The notes under the pieces were generated by a model. It searched no databases and had not been told where the DNA came from. It worked only from the letters and a program-made list of their open reading frames with translations. From Collybia mongolica (Eukaryota > Basidiomycota > Agaricomycetes > Agaricales > Clitocybaceae): 64,000 nucleotides of DNA. How positions within the stretch are numbered: the first letter of the stretch is position 1; each line of letters starts with the position of its first letter. This document shows, piece by piece, positions 1 to 12,756 of the stretch. Where the stretch lies: assembly GCA_013420905.1 (NCBI GenBank), contig JAAXNY010000005.1, positions 2,728,001 to 2,792,000 of the forward strand, written 5' to 3'. Position numbers and translations under genes: made by a program.

Positions 1-24
1 TTAAACTGTGCTGAAACAACCTAC

Positions 25-1791
25 CCCATCCGTCCAATGATACCAACTCTAAAGATCCTCCAAAATATCTATTGCACTAGATGAGAGTAGAGATGACTGG
101 CATTGAATACAACTCACGTCGAAAAAATATTGCTCATCGGCAAACCAATGCCAATTCTTGGATGTGGCCCGACGCCCACCTCTTTCTCTGGATCATTCTC
201 ATTCGGCTTATGAACGTCAAGATCCGAAGCAGTGGACAAATTGACATCCCAACTTCCCAGTTGCTCTCCAACAGTCGCCCGTATGCCTTTGGGTCTGGAA
301 CTAACGGTACGCAGTGCCCCCAAGCGAGAATCCTCCATCCGCGCGGCGTTCCTAATGTGGGAAAACGAAAAAAGGTCTGAGGGTATTCTGATTGGATTTT
401 GGGGTGTACTAAGTCCGCCACCTTTTGATTTCTATGAGGCAACATAACTAATTGGAAAAGACAAGTTACTAGATTTACCTTCATCAGATATCCGAATCCC
501 AACATCATTCATACCCGCAACGATGGTCGCTCGAATCGCTGGAAGGGTCGCTGAATCGTGGTGTTTAACGACAGTCGCCCGCATTGACTGAACCTTAAAT
601 GTCAGTCATGGACAACGACAGTTTACATACCTAGGTTGCTTACATTCTTCAATAATTCGAAAACCACGTATCTGTGAAAAGATAGATTGGTTTTCCATTG
701 GCAAGGTCAAGGCCCAAGAAAAAACGAACTCTAGGTGCTCCCGGATGTACGCAAATTCGGTCTGGAGGTGCCCGTCAATCATGACTTCGGGCCAGCGTTT
801 CCCTTCCACACCGTCTCCATAATGATCCTCGATATCGACAGGTCTCTTTCTCAGCAGCCTTGTACATCGTTCGATGCTCTGTCGCACGTTGAGACCGGTA
901 AAAATTATGCCTACATGGGGTTCCCCCGAGCATTCACGGTAATTTCCTGCAAATCTATCAGACAGGGCGATATGGTGTTCTGCTAATACGCGACGAGATA
1001 TGCGCGATACAAGCATACGGCGCATGAAGGAGTCCAGTTGATCTGGGGGGAGATATGGGGATGATAGTGAAAGACCAAGAGAGAGGCTTGGAATTACTGG
1101 TGCGCTGATATTCTAAGTGTTAGTTACGCTATCCAACATAACAAGAAAAAAAAAGATAGGTTACTGTTCATCAAGGATTTCATTTAGAAAACGACAAAAA
1201 CCCTCGTTCTCGTTCAGCGTTGTTATAGGCGGGTATCGCCGGAGCCTTGAGGATAGATTAAAAATATTAAAGACGTGCCACACAATAAAAAACGACATAC
1301 TTCTCAAAAGCAGACCAATACAGCTTGTTACTGAGATATCAACCCTCTGATGTGGTAATAGTACGTAGTGTACGAACCTCATAGACTTTTGCCACGCCCT
1401 CTTGGGTTACCACAACAAATGGAAGTGCCTGCAAATCGCGAAGTCGATGGGCGATGCGAACCGGGAGTTCTGTTCTAACATAATTGGCACTCTTTTACAA
1501 TGTACACGAGTTAATGATAGTCGAAGCGTTGAAATGGCTCCAGCACCTTTATGAGACGATCCTGGTCCATGGAACGACCAAAAAAAACCTGAGCGAATCA
1601 GCCTGGGTTGAGCTGAAACCAATGAAGAATTCACGCACCAGCTGTCTCAGAGTCAATCGTTTGGCTTCTTTCGACGCATACAATTCCAGCTGTCTGTTCT
1701 GGTAGAAATGGAGAGCAGTAGATTGTTTCCGAGTACCGGGATGGAGAAGAGATATTCGGATGGGTTGCCTGGCTGCAGCAGAGTTAAACAT
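25..1791 (-). CDS. Mitochondrial PDK/BCKDK-type protein kinase, 3' end outside window
   Basis: Family role: phosphorylates the E1 subunit of pyruvate or branched-chain 2-oxoacid dehydrogenase in the mitochondrial matrix. I read ten exons on the minus strand: 1639-1791, 1547-1588, 1378-1491, 1301-1323, 1165-1245, 730-1104, 644-671, 479-587, 118-421 and 25-68. All introns are GT-AG with consistent phase, giving 424 residues so far. Landmarks in order: FYQNRQLELYASK and LTLRQLVFFGRS near the N-terminus, VRTELPVRIAHRLRDLQALP, SRISRRVLAEHHIALS, PEVMIDGHLQTEFAYIREHL, then the GHKL ATPase motifs: N-box FELLKNSMRAT, G1 box VGIRISDEGGGL, G2 box GIGLPMSNIF, and YFGGSLELVSLDGWG. The start ATG at 1791 is followed by a short Arg/Ser-containing leader compatible with mitochondrial import. 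After GWG a GT donor at 24 leads out of the window, so the C-terminus is missing here. PDK versus BCKDK specificity cannot be settled from this. Confidence 0.93.
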
Positions 1792-2026
1792 CCTGAGACC
1801 GAGATGAGGGCATTACTCAGTAAGAGCTAGCCGTCCTGGGTAGTTTAAAAATCCCCTGCAGGTGATCTCAGATAAAATGAAGGATCAACGCATTTATGGT
1901 GAGGTCGGCTGGTTCGCCCGACTCAGATACTTCGGCCCCTTTACGTCTCTGGTGATCACGTAAGGATGACTCCGGACATATTTGTCAAATATTACTAGTA
2001 AAGTCATTTCGCAACCACCAAAAAAG
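1792..2026. other. 5' flank of the kinase gene
   Basis: Non-coding stretch between the kinase start codon and the TIR element. I see no TATA box that stands out and no gene. Any kinase promoter must lie within about 235 bp of the ATG or reach into the inserted element. Confidence 0.5.
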
Positions 2027-3320
2027 TATGACGGTCCGTTTGTACATTTATTATTTCCGAAACTTATTTATTCAAGTGAGCGATTTATTTATTCGCTTAG
2101 TTTCTTAACCATTTTCGGCTTAGATCACACCATCTGAGTTTGAGAGCGAACTTTCAGTCTCGTGTTCTTGCTTTTTCGGCTTTTTCTTGTCCCTTGTTCC
2201 TGGTGTGTGGTGCGCTATCCACCCAATCAGACATTCCTTACTGCCCTTAACTCCTCACAATCCACATAGGCCCCCCCCCCCCCACATGCAAGCCCTCATG
2301 CAGCCGCTCATACTCGCAGGGTGGCTTAAGAGGTTGTAAGCATGACTGGGACTGGAGCAGGGAGTGCGGGCACAGCAGGAGCCAGAGCAGTGATCAGGAG
2401 CATGATAGGAACTACGATGGGGAGGAGCGAAGCAAGGAGTGGAAATGTGACTGCAAATCTCGATGTCCCTCCCATTCCTGAACTTATTTTCTACTGTAGG
2501 AGCAGTAAGCGCAGCACACCTGCTCATGCAGGCACATCACAAGGCTCATTGATATTGTGGTTCATGGGCTCTCTGTTATTCTGAGACCTGTATCACTCTA
2601 ACTTAATTCCTGTAGCACATAGAATGTCATGTTTATCACTGGGGACCTCACAAACTATATGAAGAAACAGGGCCATGTCAAAGGCATTGAATACATGGTG
2701 TCTGCAGCATTACAATACTATCCACATCTGCAGACAGGTGGCCTTGACGAGATTGTTGTTTGGAATTTATTATGGCATTTCAGTAAGTCAGGTTCTCTGA
2801 CATCAGTATTGAAGTAATTTAGAATGGTGGTTGTAGCTTGTGCAGTTCCTTTGCGTTCAGGACCTCATTCCAACCTCATTTGCTGGGGTATCAAGCCAGG
2901 CAACATGAGCTGGAGACAAGGGCCATATTCAGACATACCACTGAAATGAGCCTCAACCCCAACTGTTGGTTAGGCCTGTAGAATTGCAGGTAGGTTCTAC
3001 ATGGTAGGTTCTTGCTTAGTTGCTAGACATTAAAAACTTTTTGTACAATACATCCATTTGATTACTATGTACATAATGATGGTGGTAATGCCTGTGAGAT
3101 CCTCTGAGGGTAGTTGTAATGACACATGTTCAGTAGCATGGCCATATGGTGGAGCCCTGTATGTGACCTTGCTGACAATTTTGCAGTTAGCTTTAAGTCA
3201 CCTGATATCAATGTGTGGCAGTGCCACAAAATTTTTACCAGCAAACCTAAGCAAATAAATAAATCACTCACCTGAATAAATAAGTTTTGGAAATAATAAA
3301 TGTACAAATGGACCATCGTA
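2027..3320. mobile_element. DNA-transposon-like element with 74-bp terminal inverted repeats
   Basis: The first 74 bp (2027-2100) and last 74 bp (3247-3320) are inverted copies with a handful of transitions; both carry GGTCCRTTTGTACATTTATT. The flanks repeat AAAAAG (2021-2026 and 3321-3326), a plausible but low-complexity target duplication. The interior has a C13 run at 2271-2283 and no recognisable transposase, so it looks non-autonomous or gutted. It sits about 235 bp upstream of the kinase start codon. A related terminus occurs at 45003-45028. Confidence 0.75.
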
Positions 3321-3838
3321 AAAAAGGGCATCCAGACCCAAGGGTCAGCTGAGCCTTTCATGGCTCACTTGGTTCCTCTCCTCAACCTGGAGGCTTTTGC
3401 CTTCAAGGTCCCATGGGTCTGCAGCCTATAGCCAGATGCAGTACTAGTCCTTCTTCTTGGGTCCCTAACAAGGGGCATGCATGCCTTCTCCAAGGGTGAA
3501 TTAGGACTAAGTCAAGGGTGGCTAAGGCTGCTCTCTGGGAGGTGGTGCACCACCACCCTGAACCATGTAGAAATGAGACCTAGTAAACACAGTGTGTAAG
3601 TACCTCAGTCTGTGTGTAATTGACTGAGGGTATTTGTGGTATATAGTCTGGTATATATATATATAATAAACTGTGTCAAAGAATGATGAGTATGAAAGGG
3701 ACAGTAATAATGGGAGGGACAAAAGGAACAAATGGGTGCATCAGTCAAAGCGACTGACAAAGGGGGTGTGGCTCATGGTGTTGAGTCAGATCTCAACACT
3801 CCTCCTCACTGTGCACTGTGTCCCCATTGGATCATGAA
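3321..3838. other. Intergenic, no gene recognised
   Basis: No conserved reading frame. There is a short (TA)n tract near 3653-3664. The motif CACTGTGCAC at about 3808 resembles the terminal motif of the GGATGAAA repeat family that follows. Confidence 0.4.
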
Positions 3839-3890
3839 ATTCAGCCATTTAAGTGTGGAAATATGAATTTCCACACTTAAATGGCTGAAT
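3839..3890. repeat. Perfect 24-bp hairpin with 4-nt loop
   Basis: 3839-3862 and 3867-3890 are exact reverse complements separated by ATGA. The arms read ATTCAGCCATTTAAGTGTGG and on. It marks the left edge of the GGATGAAA tandem region. Confidence 0.95.
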
Positions 3891-4345
3891 TAAAGGGGTA
3901 TGAATTGTGGCTGAAATTCCACCCCACATATTTCAGCCATCCAATAGATGAAAAAAAGTATTAAATTTTCCCTCCATTAATTGGATGAAATTTCATCCTA
4001 TAAAGGAGTGAAGTTGGTAGCCTGATTTTCATCCCCCATATTTCAGCTATTTATTAGATAAAAATATGTATTAAAAATCCCTTCAATTAACTACAATTAA
4101 TTGGATGAAATTTCATCTTATAGAAGCATGAATTTAGTGGCTGATTTTCATCCAAAATATGTTAGCCATCCATTAGATGAAAAAAAAGTATTAAATTTTC
4201 CCCCAGTTAACTGGATGAAATTTCATCCTATAGAAGAGTGATTTTAGTAGTTTATTTTCATCCCACATATTTCAGCCATCCTTTAGATGAAAAAAGATAT
4301 TAGAATTTTCTCCAATTAACTGGATGAAATTTCAACCTATTGGGT
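3891..4345. repeat. GGATGAAA repeat family, tandem block with ~110-bp period
   Basis: The palindrome GGATGAAATTTCATCC or near variants recur at 3983, 4103, 4213 and 4322, that is at spacings of 120, 110 and 109 bp. Each is followed by CATATTTCAGCC-like and TTAGATGAAAAA stretches. AT-rich and non-coding. Confidence 0.85.
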
Positions 4346-5884
4346 TGTATATTTTCATCTGATAGGGGGGTACAAAATTTATACAAAAGAAGGGAATTTA
4401 AAGACAGTACTTTAATTAATTAAATTAATAGGGAAGAGCCTTTCCTACTTTAAGGGAATGATCTGAGGTTATATTTGTAAGCTTGGAGTACTTAGTAAGT
4501 TCAGGTGAAGGGGGCCCAAAGGCAAGCTCTTGAGAGTAATTCAGCATGGCATTAAGGAACCAAAGGATTATGCTATTACTATCATTAAAATATTGCTTGA
4601 GCAAGGCTGTAAGATGCATGGGCAAAAAGAGTAGTATGTATATGTAGTTAATAAAAGAATGGATGTATCAACTATGTATGTACTGAAGATAAGGAATGAC
4701 ACTGATCAATAATTGACCACTTTCCACAATCCATAATGTGACCAATCACACATTCCACCTGGTTGAGATCAACACATTCTATAGATCCTAGGTCTTTGTA
4801 TTAGTTCAAGGAACAATAATCAGTTGCTGCTTCTGATATCTTGACCTGCCTGATAACTGCATAAATGAATGATTCTGCCTCAATCCCCTCTCTTGGGGAT
4901 GCTGGGATATCAACAACAAGAAAATGACAGAGTTGCCCAAAAAACTCTCACAGCTCAAACTCAGATCTTCAGGACCTGCAATGTGCAAATTTATGAACCT
5001 CAAGTTGATACTGGGGTTCATATGAGTCAGAGTATGATGAAAAAATCAGAAATGCATAATACTGTATACCTTGACAAATGATATATCACAGCTGTCAGAC
5101 CTAAGCAGCAGAAGCTCATGGGCATGCATAGTATCACTGCCCTCCAGGTGGTATACTCAGCCATATTGATGGAATTGTGTCACTTGTGGTATAAGCCATC
5201 AAATCACTGATGGGGACTTCTCAAGGCAGGTAGCCAATGTTGCTGTGAGCACCATCCATAGGGAATGAGAGAGGCTTGCTGCAGGTCCTTTTGGTGGGGT
5301 GAGGACATGTAATGGATCTTAACTATAATTATTGAAGGACTGCATAGTATGATAAATAATGTACATTCATCTATTTTGAAATCCTGATCATGGGACTTTG
5401 CAGGTAAGACCTGAAGTTTGCCTTATAAATTGTAGAGAAGAGTTATGTGTGCCAACTGGGCACATGAGGTGATATAGTTGTTGATGCTTGCATAAGGAAA
5501 CCATTGGCTCTTGACATGGCAGAGGATATCACCACAGTAGTGCTCCATTGGAAATGCCCAATAGGCCCAGACTGGACCCAGGCCCTGACAGTTGGTGTGA
5601 TATGGAGTAGTGCTTATTCATTGGAATGTTGAAGTGTTGGGTGTGCCAGCGCAGTTCACATGACCATTCACATGACCCCAATGGCCACTTCAACATTCCA
5701 ATGAATAAGGTAAGGCCCCAGCCCGCTTTTGCACAGTTTTCTCTTTGTCCCAAACCACCACCATCTATCTGTTGGAGCCACCCCTCTCTCCTTGTCAACT
5801 ACTTCGTAAGTATGATTCATTATTATTAGTATATATCAATGTAGTAGTGTAATAAAACAAAAAACCAACACAAATGATAATGAC
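4346..5884. other. Intergenic; 24-bp inverted repeat at 5613-5709, otherwise nothing recognised
   Basis: No conserved protein in any frame. 5613-5636 and 5686-5709 are exact 24-bp inverted copies (CTTATTCATTGGAATGTTGA and on) around a 49-nt loop that holds the doubled motif TTCACATGACC. Confidence 0.6.
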
Positions 5885-8620
5885 AGTGATAAAGATAGAC
5901 TAACAAAAAAATCTAATGCCCTTAGGAAACCTAAGGACACTGCTGCAGGGATGACAGGCAAGAAGATCCTTAACATAGCATGCGGCTTTGTTGACCTTGA
6001 GGCTCAGGTGGACAACAAGGAGAATAATGAAGGATTTGAGGAAGATCAGGACCTCGGTGTGCCACCCCCCAGCCTTCATAGTGCTTAGGACCTGCTAACA
6101 CCCTGACATGCCAGATGACTTCATTGACAGGGATGACACTGTAGAACCCCAAAGCACAGTGGGACCATCTACATTGGTGGTGAGATCTCATGCCCAGGAT
6201 GGCCAACTAGGTGACCTTTTGGAGGGTATATTGGAACATTCATGTGCCCAATGCCCAGTGCACAATTACAAGCGAGGATCAGACATTGAATCAGATGACC
6301 TACCCATCAACACCATATGTGGTCCAGTTGACTCGGATTATCCATTGCTAAGGGTCCACTGCACTGTGAGTCTTTACCACTGCATGTTGTGATATGCCTT
6401 ACAGAAATACCTTATTCTGCCTCCAGCTGGGGAGGGAGGAGGAGGCCATTATTTACCTCTTCCAGAATGCACTTCCAGTTCACAGGTTGCAATTGGCATT
6501 CACCCAAGATGCTATACAAGGCTGGTTTTACATTGAGGCTGCCATGAACACTGAGCTTTTGACACTTCTTTATTCAGCCCCAATGATAATTTGTCCCCAT
6601 GATGGTCTTTTTGGGATTAGGACAGAGGAATGGACACAATTGCTGGATATGGAGATGCATAGAGGGTCTCCATCAATTGGAGACTGAATCACAGTCAACT
6701 GGGGGCTATACAAAGGGGACATTGGTTATGTTCTGTCTACTGAGAACTGGGGGAAAGCTACCCTCCTTTTAGTTCCCCGTCTCCCCCACTTCCCTCAAAA
6801 TGAGTCCTCTTCCTCTACCCTCACAAACCCTGCCTTATTCAACCTTGGGACAGAGGTCAACACCATGGCAAATTATCCCAATGCGCGCTGAAAGGGGGCT
6901 CCTGGGCTATAAGTGTGCTGATGCTATGAAATGTAATCCCTTACACACACACACCAAACCTAACAATCAACACACGAACAGTAGGAATCGCCTGTTTTGA
7001 GTTCGGGTTCAAGTGCTTAGAAGCACTAAGCTTTGAATAGTACTAGCCAAAGCCCTTTCCAATGATCTCTCAACGGGTTTGATTTAGACAAAAGCTTCAA
7101 CACAGGTTTAAAAACCTGCTAGGTATATTTATAATATCTCTTGATCCAATAGACTGAGTACCAAGTGTACGTTCAATTATTAATGATCCCAAGCGGATCT
7201 ATAAGTCCAAGCAACTTATCAAACAATACAGTGCCAAGTGCACTAAGGCCAAGTGCCTAGTAATTCCAACGGACAATACGGTACTAAGTTCCAAGTGAAC
7301 TAAGTTTCTTTAATTCTGTGGTTCTTCAATCAATTCCAATCAAGACACGTTGAAGCAATCTGATCCTTAATTCGGGCACGCAATAGTGTTTTAACAAATG
7401 TGATTTGTATACTCTATAGTAGCGCGAAGTGGGGGCAAGATTCCTTGCCTTAGCGCTACTCATCTACAGTCTGTTTATAGTGTACAAAGTAAATATCATA
7501 CGGAATTGTAAATTTTACACAGAACTGCGCTCCCGCGCGCCAAGGATCTATATTCAATGCTGATGCATCCTCTACAACTTGGCGCGCGCGCCATGCGTGC
7601 CAATTATGCCGTTTACTGGTTACTTATCAAATATTGAAAGAGCTGGCTAAACTCTTATCAAGTCCTGACCGCGCGCTTTGTTATTTAAAACAGCACGGCA
7701 CTGTCATTTACTCCTCCTGATTGTCCTGGTTGCTATTCACGGGGTCCCGTCGCTTCCGGTAGTTAACACCAAGTACCCCTGACTAGGATCGGGTTGTGCA
7801 AGTCCCAAATTTACAATTACTTCTCCTATTAATGATGATTACTGGACTAATGATATCATACTACAACGGTTACTTATGAACTAAGACACCGAGGTTGTAA
7901 CCGGGCATGGTGAATAGGACTAATAATAGACCGTACTCATAGTCCTCTGTACTGATAGTGTATTATCCATTAGACTAGTTCACTCTGATTAGCTGTCTTG
8001 GAGCTCGACTCTAATCCTTTATTACCGTTTACTTGGTTATTAGAAATGATACTAATAGCCTTACTTGTTGACTTTATAAGTGCAAACAATTTCGGGCCCT
8101 ATCAGCGCATTGAAAATAGAGAAGATGGAACAGCCTCTGTCTTCAATCACATATTTGACCACTCCCTTGAACATTGAACTTATCATTTCCACTCAATTTC
8201 TGTCCCCACTGACACCAAGCCACTCTCAATGCCAAGTGATATACTTGACAAATTCTTAGGATCCCCCCACCCCCATTTGGCAACAGCACAATTCCCTTGC
8301 CCTGTGGAATGGAAATTCTTTGAAGGTGAAGAAGTGGTGATCAAGTCGTCAAGAAACAATGGTATTATCAAAGCTATAGGAACTCGCTCTGTGGAAATAG
8401 ATCTTATGAATGGGGAGGGTCAAAAGATGTTCCAGTGGTCTAATGTGTGGAAGTATATAGCTCCTGGCCACTTTGTTGAAGTGCAGAGTGGCCCTCTGTG
8501 AGGGGAACAGGGATGGGTGGTAGGGGTTGAAGAACAAATGGTCTCTATTGCTGAATGGCTGTAACAAGAGGTACATGAGGATTTTGTCCTTCACAATGCC
8601 CTAAAGGTAACTAAACAGTT
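5885..8620 (+). pseudogene. Spt5-like NGN/KOW gene, copy 1, disrupted
   Basis: A decayed member of the multicopy Spt5-like family of agaricomycetes (NGN domain plus KOW repeats). Visible parts: the segment from LRKPKDTAAG with an acidic stretch (5920-6100); DFIDRDD (6118-6138); an NGN-like part with VHRLQLAFTQDAIQGWFYIE (6470-6540), as in Spt5 NGN domains; a KOW-like piece GLYKGDIGYVLSTENWGKA (6705-6760); and after the copia insertion PSDILDKFLGSPHPH and a KOW segment FEGEEVVIKSSRNNGIIKAI (8229-8400), ending near ALKV at 8610. Several in-frame stops and frame changes break it, and a copia LTR of about 1.2 kb is inserted at about 6880-8104. Repeat R2 begins at 8647, in what would have been an intron. 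True Spt5 is a transcription elongation factor; whether these repeated copies keep any such role is unknown. Confidence 0.6.
6880..8104 (-). mobile_element. Ty1/copia LTR (1178 bp) with start of leader, minus orientation
   Basis: On the minus strand the LTR begins TGATAGGGCCCG at 8104 and ends CATTTCA at 6927 (TG...CA). It is followed by TAGCATCAG, a variant of the classic copia primer-binding site TGGTATCAG for initiator tRNA-Met, and then by a leader ending at about 6885. The same LTR family occurs at 21095-22074 and 53921-54186. It retains many CpGs (runs of GCGCGC near 7585), unlike its surroundings. Confidence 0.75.
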
Positions 8621-8646
8621 GATATATTTTTGAGTAACTACTAACT

Positions 8647-9889
8647 TGAGGTAGAGGGCCATTACTGGCAGATACAACTCCTTATGTTTTTTTTGATTAA
8701 CTTTTCTTTATACTTCTAGAACCAGCTTGTTGCAATAGAACTAGCTATCCAGAATTTCTTCAACTCTATATTACTTTTTGTTGTTGATAAGTTTGGTTCT
8801 GGAACACTTGTCAGGCATTGTCCTAGAATTAGATTGCAGATTGACAGCATGGAAGGCCTGATGGATGCACAACATGAAGATGTAATATGATGACACATTT
8901 GAGCTTGCCAAATACTTGTTGCACTTCTGTGAGGGGTCATGTTGCCAAGAGGCTCAGGCAGGGAGCAGTATGCATAGTATGAAAAGCCATGCAGGAAAGG
9001 AATGAGTATAGAGCACTAGAGGCTTGATCACAAGTAGAGAACCTAATCCAAGTCTATTACAAAGGTGCCCTTTCATGGAGAGGAAGGGGCACCTTATACA
9101 GTACATTGTGGCTACATCTCAAATAACAACAGAATCTGACATCAGTAACTCTACTGATGCAATAATCCATCTGTGATATGTCAGTCCAGAGTACACTACT
9201 ATTTCTCAAGGGGTTAAGGCAATGCATATTAGGATGATAGATGTAACAGTGAGGCTATGCAAGCTGTGCAATAGCAATCCTGATGGCTAGATGTGGACAA
9301 ACAAGTGATGCCCTTACAACTTCACCCATATCCATGGTGTATGATATCAGTAGCTCCAAATGAATTGCCAATAGAAGTTGGTGTTTATAGATCCTATTGT
9401 TATATTTAGAATCATGTGACTTCTTGTCTCACATGCTCAATGCCACATCATCAAGCTACCTGTACTAGACTTAGCTATACTGTTGCTGATACAACCGTTG
9501 TGGTCATTCTGGCACTTCATCTAGACACTTCTGGAACTTCTCTCCTCTTGGGTCTTTCTTATTCTAACACCTATACAAATATCCAACAACAAAAGGTAAC
9601 CATATATATCTAGGCACTCCCTTTAAAAACAAGTCAGCTGGTAAAGTAGAGACTCAGACTCTCAGAGATGGACTGTGTAAAAAAATTAACAAACTTGAAA
9701 ATGTAGATCCATATTTGTATATTCCAAATACACAACCAACTCAGTAGCTTCTCTGGGGACCTTACACTGAGCTATATGAGCCACACAGACCATGCAGACA
9801 AATGCAGATGTCTGCAGACTAGCTCAGACCCTGTTTGGCAGGGAGCCCTGCTTAATTGGCAGTCTGCATCTGAGCCAAGTCAAAGCTAA
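8647..9889 (+). repeat. Repeat R2, full-length copy
   Basis: Begins ACTTGAGGTAGAGGGCCATT and ends ...GCTAAGT. Shared with 38518-39612 and, inverted, 29956-31050; a 100-bp end piece is at 33213-33314. This copy has an extra segment of about 175 bp (9398-9575) that the arm copies lack. No conserved protein; short ACTT/AAGT ends. Probably a non-autonomous mobile element, inferred only from its different flanks at each locus. Confidence 0.7.
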
Positions 9890-9892
9890 GTC

Positions 9893-10298
9893 CCACTGTG
9901 CACCTGGTGGGGGAGGTTTTTCCCCCACTTAATGGATGAAAGCAGCATTTCCTAAGTTTAGTGGATGAATCTAAAGGGTATGAAATTGGGATGAAACTTC
10001 ATCCCAGATATTTCATCCCTTGAGAGGATGAATTTCTGCTCTTATAATTTCAGAAATTTTCATCCCTTAGTGGTGTGAACTTTCATCCCATTAGAGGTGA
10101 ATTATATGGGACAATTTTAATCCAGTGAAAAAGAGGGGAATTTCATCCTATAATGGGTGGGTTTTATTAGATCATTTTAATCTATTAGAGAGTGAACTTT
10201 CATCCCATAAAAGGTGGAATATGTGGGATGATTTAAGTTCAGCATAGAAGGTATTTCATCCCACAAATAGTGGGTTTATGGGATGACTTTACTGCCTT
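9893..10298 (+). repeat. GGATGAAA repeat family copy
   Basis: Starts CACTGTGCACCTGGTGGGGG, the same terminus as at 36605 and (inverted) 32963. Contains AATGGATGAA, TTTAGTGGATGAA and many ATTTCATCCC motifs in both orientations. Non-coding. Confidence 0.75.
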
Positions 10299-10300
10299 AG

Positions 10301-11203
10301 ACTTGGGTGGAGTGGGCCAACACACTGTGTGGCAGGTACTTGTTCTTTATTTCTTTTCTTAGGAGAAATAAGTCCATTCCACAGTCAGGAAGTTGTAAAT
10401 GACTAGAAACACCATAGGTGATAGTTTATGGAGGTCATGTGACCATGGGAAAATGTTACAAAGTAAACAAGCAATGCCTGTGCACAAAACCCAATGCCAT
10501 AGCTTGCCTGGCTATGGAGAAAACACAAAAACCATCAGAACTAACTTTTTCCCAGGATCATGGACACTAAATAAGCATTCAGATTGTTGTCATGTATTTG
10601 GTATACTTATGTGGTGGGATAGATCATGTGACATGTGACAATAAATAGAGAAATCAATCCTCTTTGTATTTCAGGTAAATATAGTAGTAGTTGTTGATTA
10701 TTCCAATGTTTAGCATGATTTCCCACAAGGGTTATGTTTGGTCAGGGTCATTGTTATTATAAAATGTTTATCCACCCCTGGCATAACACACAGACCTTCA
10801 AAACTAGCTGAATCTGGACATTTCTAATATTTCGCTCAAAATAGACCGTGGGAAAAATGTGCTCAACAAGGAAATTGTAGAGCCATGTTTGTACATTCCA
10901 AACATATAAAAACAAAGTTAATAGCTTTACTGGTTATGGAGAAAATCACAAAATAAATTTTGAAACGCGACACTTTGAAATATTAGATATGCATAATTTT
11001 GATGGCATCATCAAAAGCATTATGTAAGCATCCCAAATACATGCAAATTATGTCACAATACTTTGTATTTGTGGAGAAATGCTGTAAAAAGCCATAAGAG
11101 AAGAAAAATCCCATTATGGAATTATTTTCCCGCAGTGTTGAAATATGAATCAATGAATGAATCACCTTTTTGCCCGAAAACTGGGTTGATAAAGAACTCG
11201 TAA
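10301..11203 (+). repeat. Repeat R1, copy 1
   Basis: Starts ACTTGGGTGGAGTGGGCCAA and ends near GATAAAGAACTCGTAAC. Other copies: 24038-24920 (inside an LTR), 40601-41299, and 28269-28967 inverted. No conserved protein. A non-autonomous element is likely because the copy at 24038 cleanly interrupts an LTR. Confidence 0.75.
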
Positions 11204-12234
11204 CATAATGATCCTCCCTGCAACTGTTCAAACATGGTGGGTGCACATATTTCAGCCTCCTATTAATAATGAATAGTATACAATTTGAATAAATAAATAA
11301 AAATATTTGTCAGCATCCTCAGATTTGATCACATGGCTTTGTTGACCGAGATGCCCAACGGCGGAACATTCCGAGCTATATAATGCGTTGGCAGCTGCTT
11401 TCACATGCTTTCCTTCTTGCTCTCGTACCACCACCATTGCCCATTGCTGCCTCCCATCCTCCCCCTCGTAGTAAACACTCTTCATTGATAGATTACAATT
11501 AGTATAATGTTAGATTACAATTACTATCATAATACTTGTAGTAGTCATTTGAATTCCAATACAAACTATAAGGCTTCGTTAAGAATATTAATAAATGCTA
11601 ATAATAATCCTACAGGAAACCTAAGGACGTCATTGGTATGCAGGACAAGACCATGCCCAACAATGTCCTCAACATGGTACACCACTTTGTTGACCTCACA
11701 GTGCAGGTGGACAATGAGGGGGTCTCAGTATGTCTGTCTATCCAATCTAATCCAAAGCACATTAACATTGACCCGTTTTACAGATGACTTCATTACAATG
11801 AGGTCAACAAGGACAATAGGCAGTCTGGCAGTGCACAAACGAAGACCAACAACTTCCACCCATTACTTAATTTTTTTTTATCTTTATTATACTAATCTGA
11901 CCAGCCGAACTCACGCCCACTGTGCGGCATTGCTGGAAATGGGTTCTGTCTCCAGACACAGCTTCAGGATGACAAGGATTTATATAGGGCAATTTGGGTA
12001 AGTTTTCTCATTACTAACCTCAATACATGATTCTAACAAATCACAGTGTTGCGTTTGCAGTCTGGTTGGTAATGCTGGTGATCAGGAACTTTGGAATGAG
12101 GGATATGAATCAGAGGTATACTAGTTGATAGAGCATTCAAATTACAATACCTTAGATCTTATGGATGTTAAACCTTAACTGTACAAAATGAACAAAGTGT
12201 GTTTATTGATAACAGGGAAGAAATAATGAATTCA

Positions 12235-12756
12235 AATTTAAGTGACATAAATGGCATGGAATTAATCCCCACAAAGGCTATTATTCTCACCTGTGATGGT
12301 ATGAAATCCATCCCTACAAAGGCTATTATTTTCACCTATCATGGTATGAAATTCATCCCATAGCCTCAAAAATTTGCAGTAATGTTACCCCAAAAAACGT
12401 TGCCATTCTCACCCATCAAGGTAGTAGATTAATCCCATATTGATAGGAATTACCTCCCACAATGGTTATTTTTTCCACCTATGGTGAAATGAAATTCATC
12501 CCATAGCCTCGAGAATCAGGGGGTATGAATACGGACAAATTTCGCATGAAATTCATCCACTAAATTATACCTTAAGGGGGGGTTTTCCATCCATTTTTCC
12601 CCCCACAGGGGGTGTGTTTTCAAACATCTTCAAGATGAAATTCATTACATTTTAGGATTGTTCAGTGAATGAATTTCATATTTTTAATGTATTATTTCTA
12701 TTATTTAAGAGGATGAAACACAGGGTTGAATTTCATCTATTCTCAGTTTCACAGTG
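12235..12756 (-). repeat. GGATGAAA repeat family copy
   Basis: Its right end CTCAGTTTCACAGTG (about 12742-12756) is the inverted counterpart of CACTGTGAAACTGAG at 25477. About 320 bp (12430-12756) are shared in inverted orientation with 25477-25804, including the GGGGGGTTTTCCATCC segment. Confidence 0.8.

Noticed and set aside
3653..3664. TATATATATATA as a promoter
   Set aside because: No gene follows; a simple repeat is the simpler reading.
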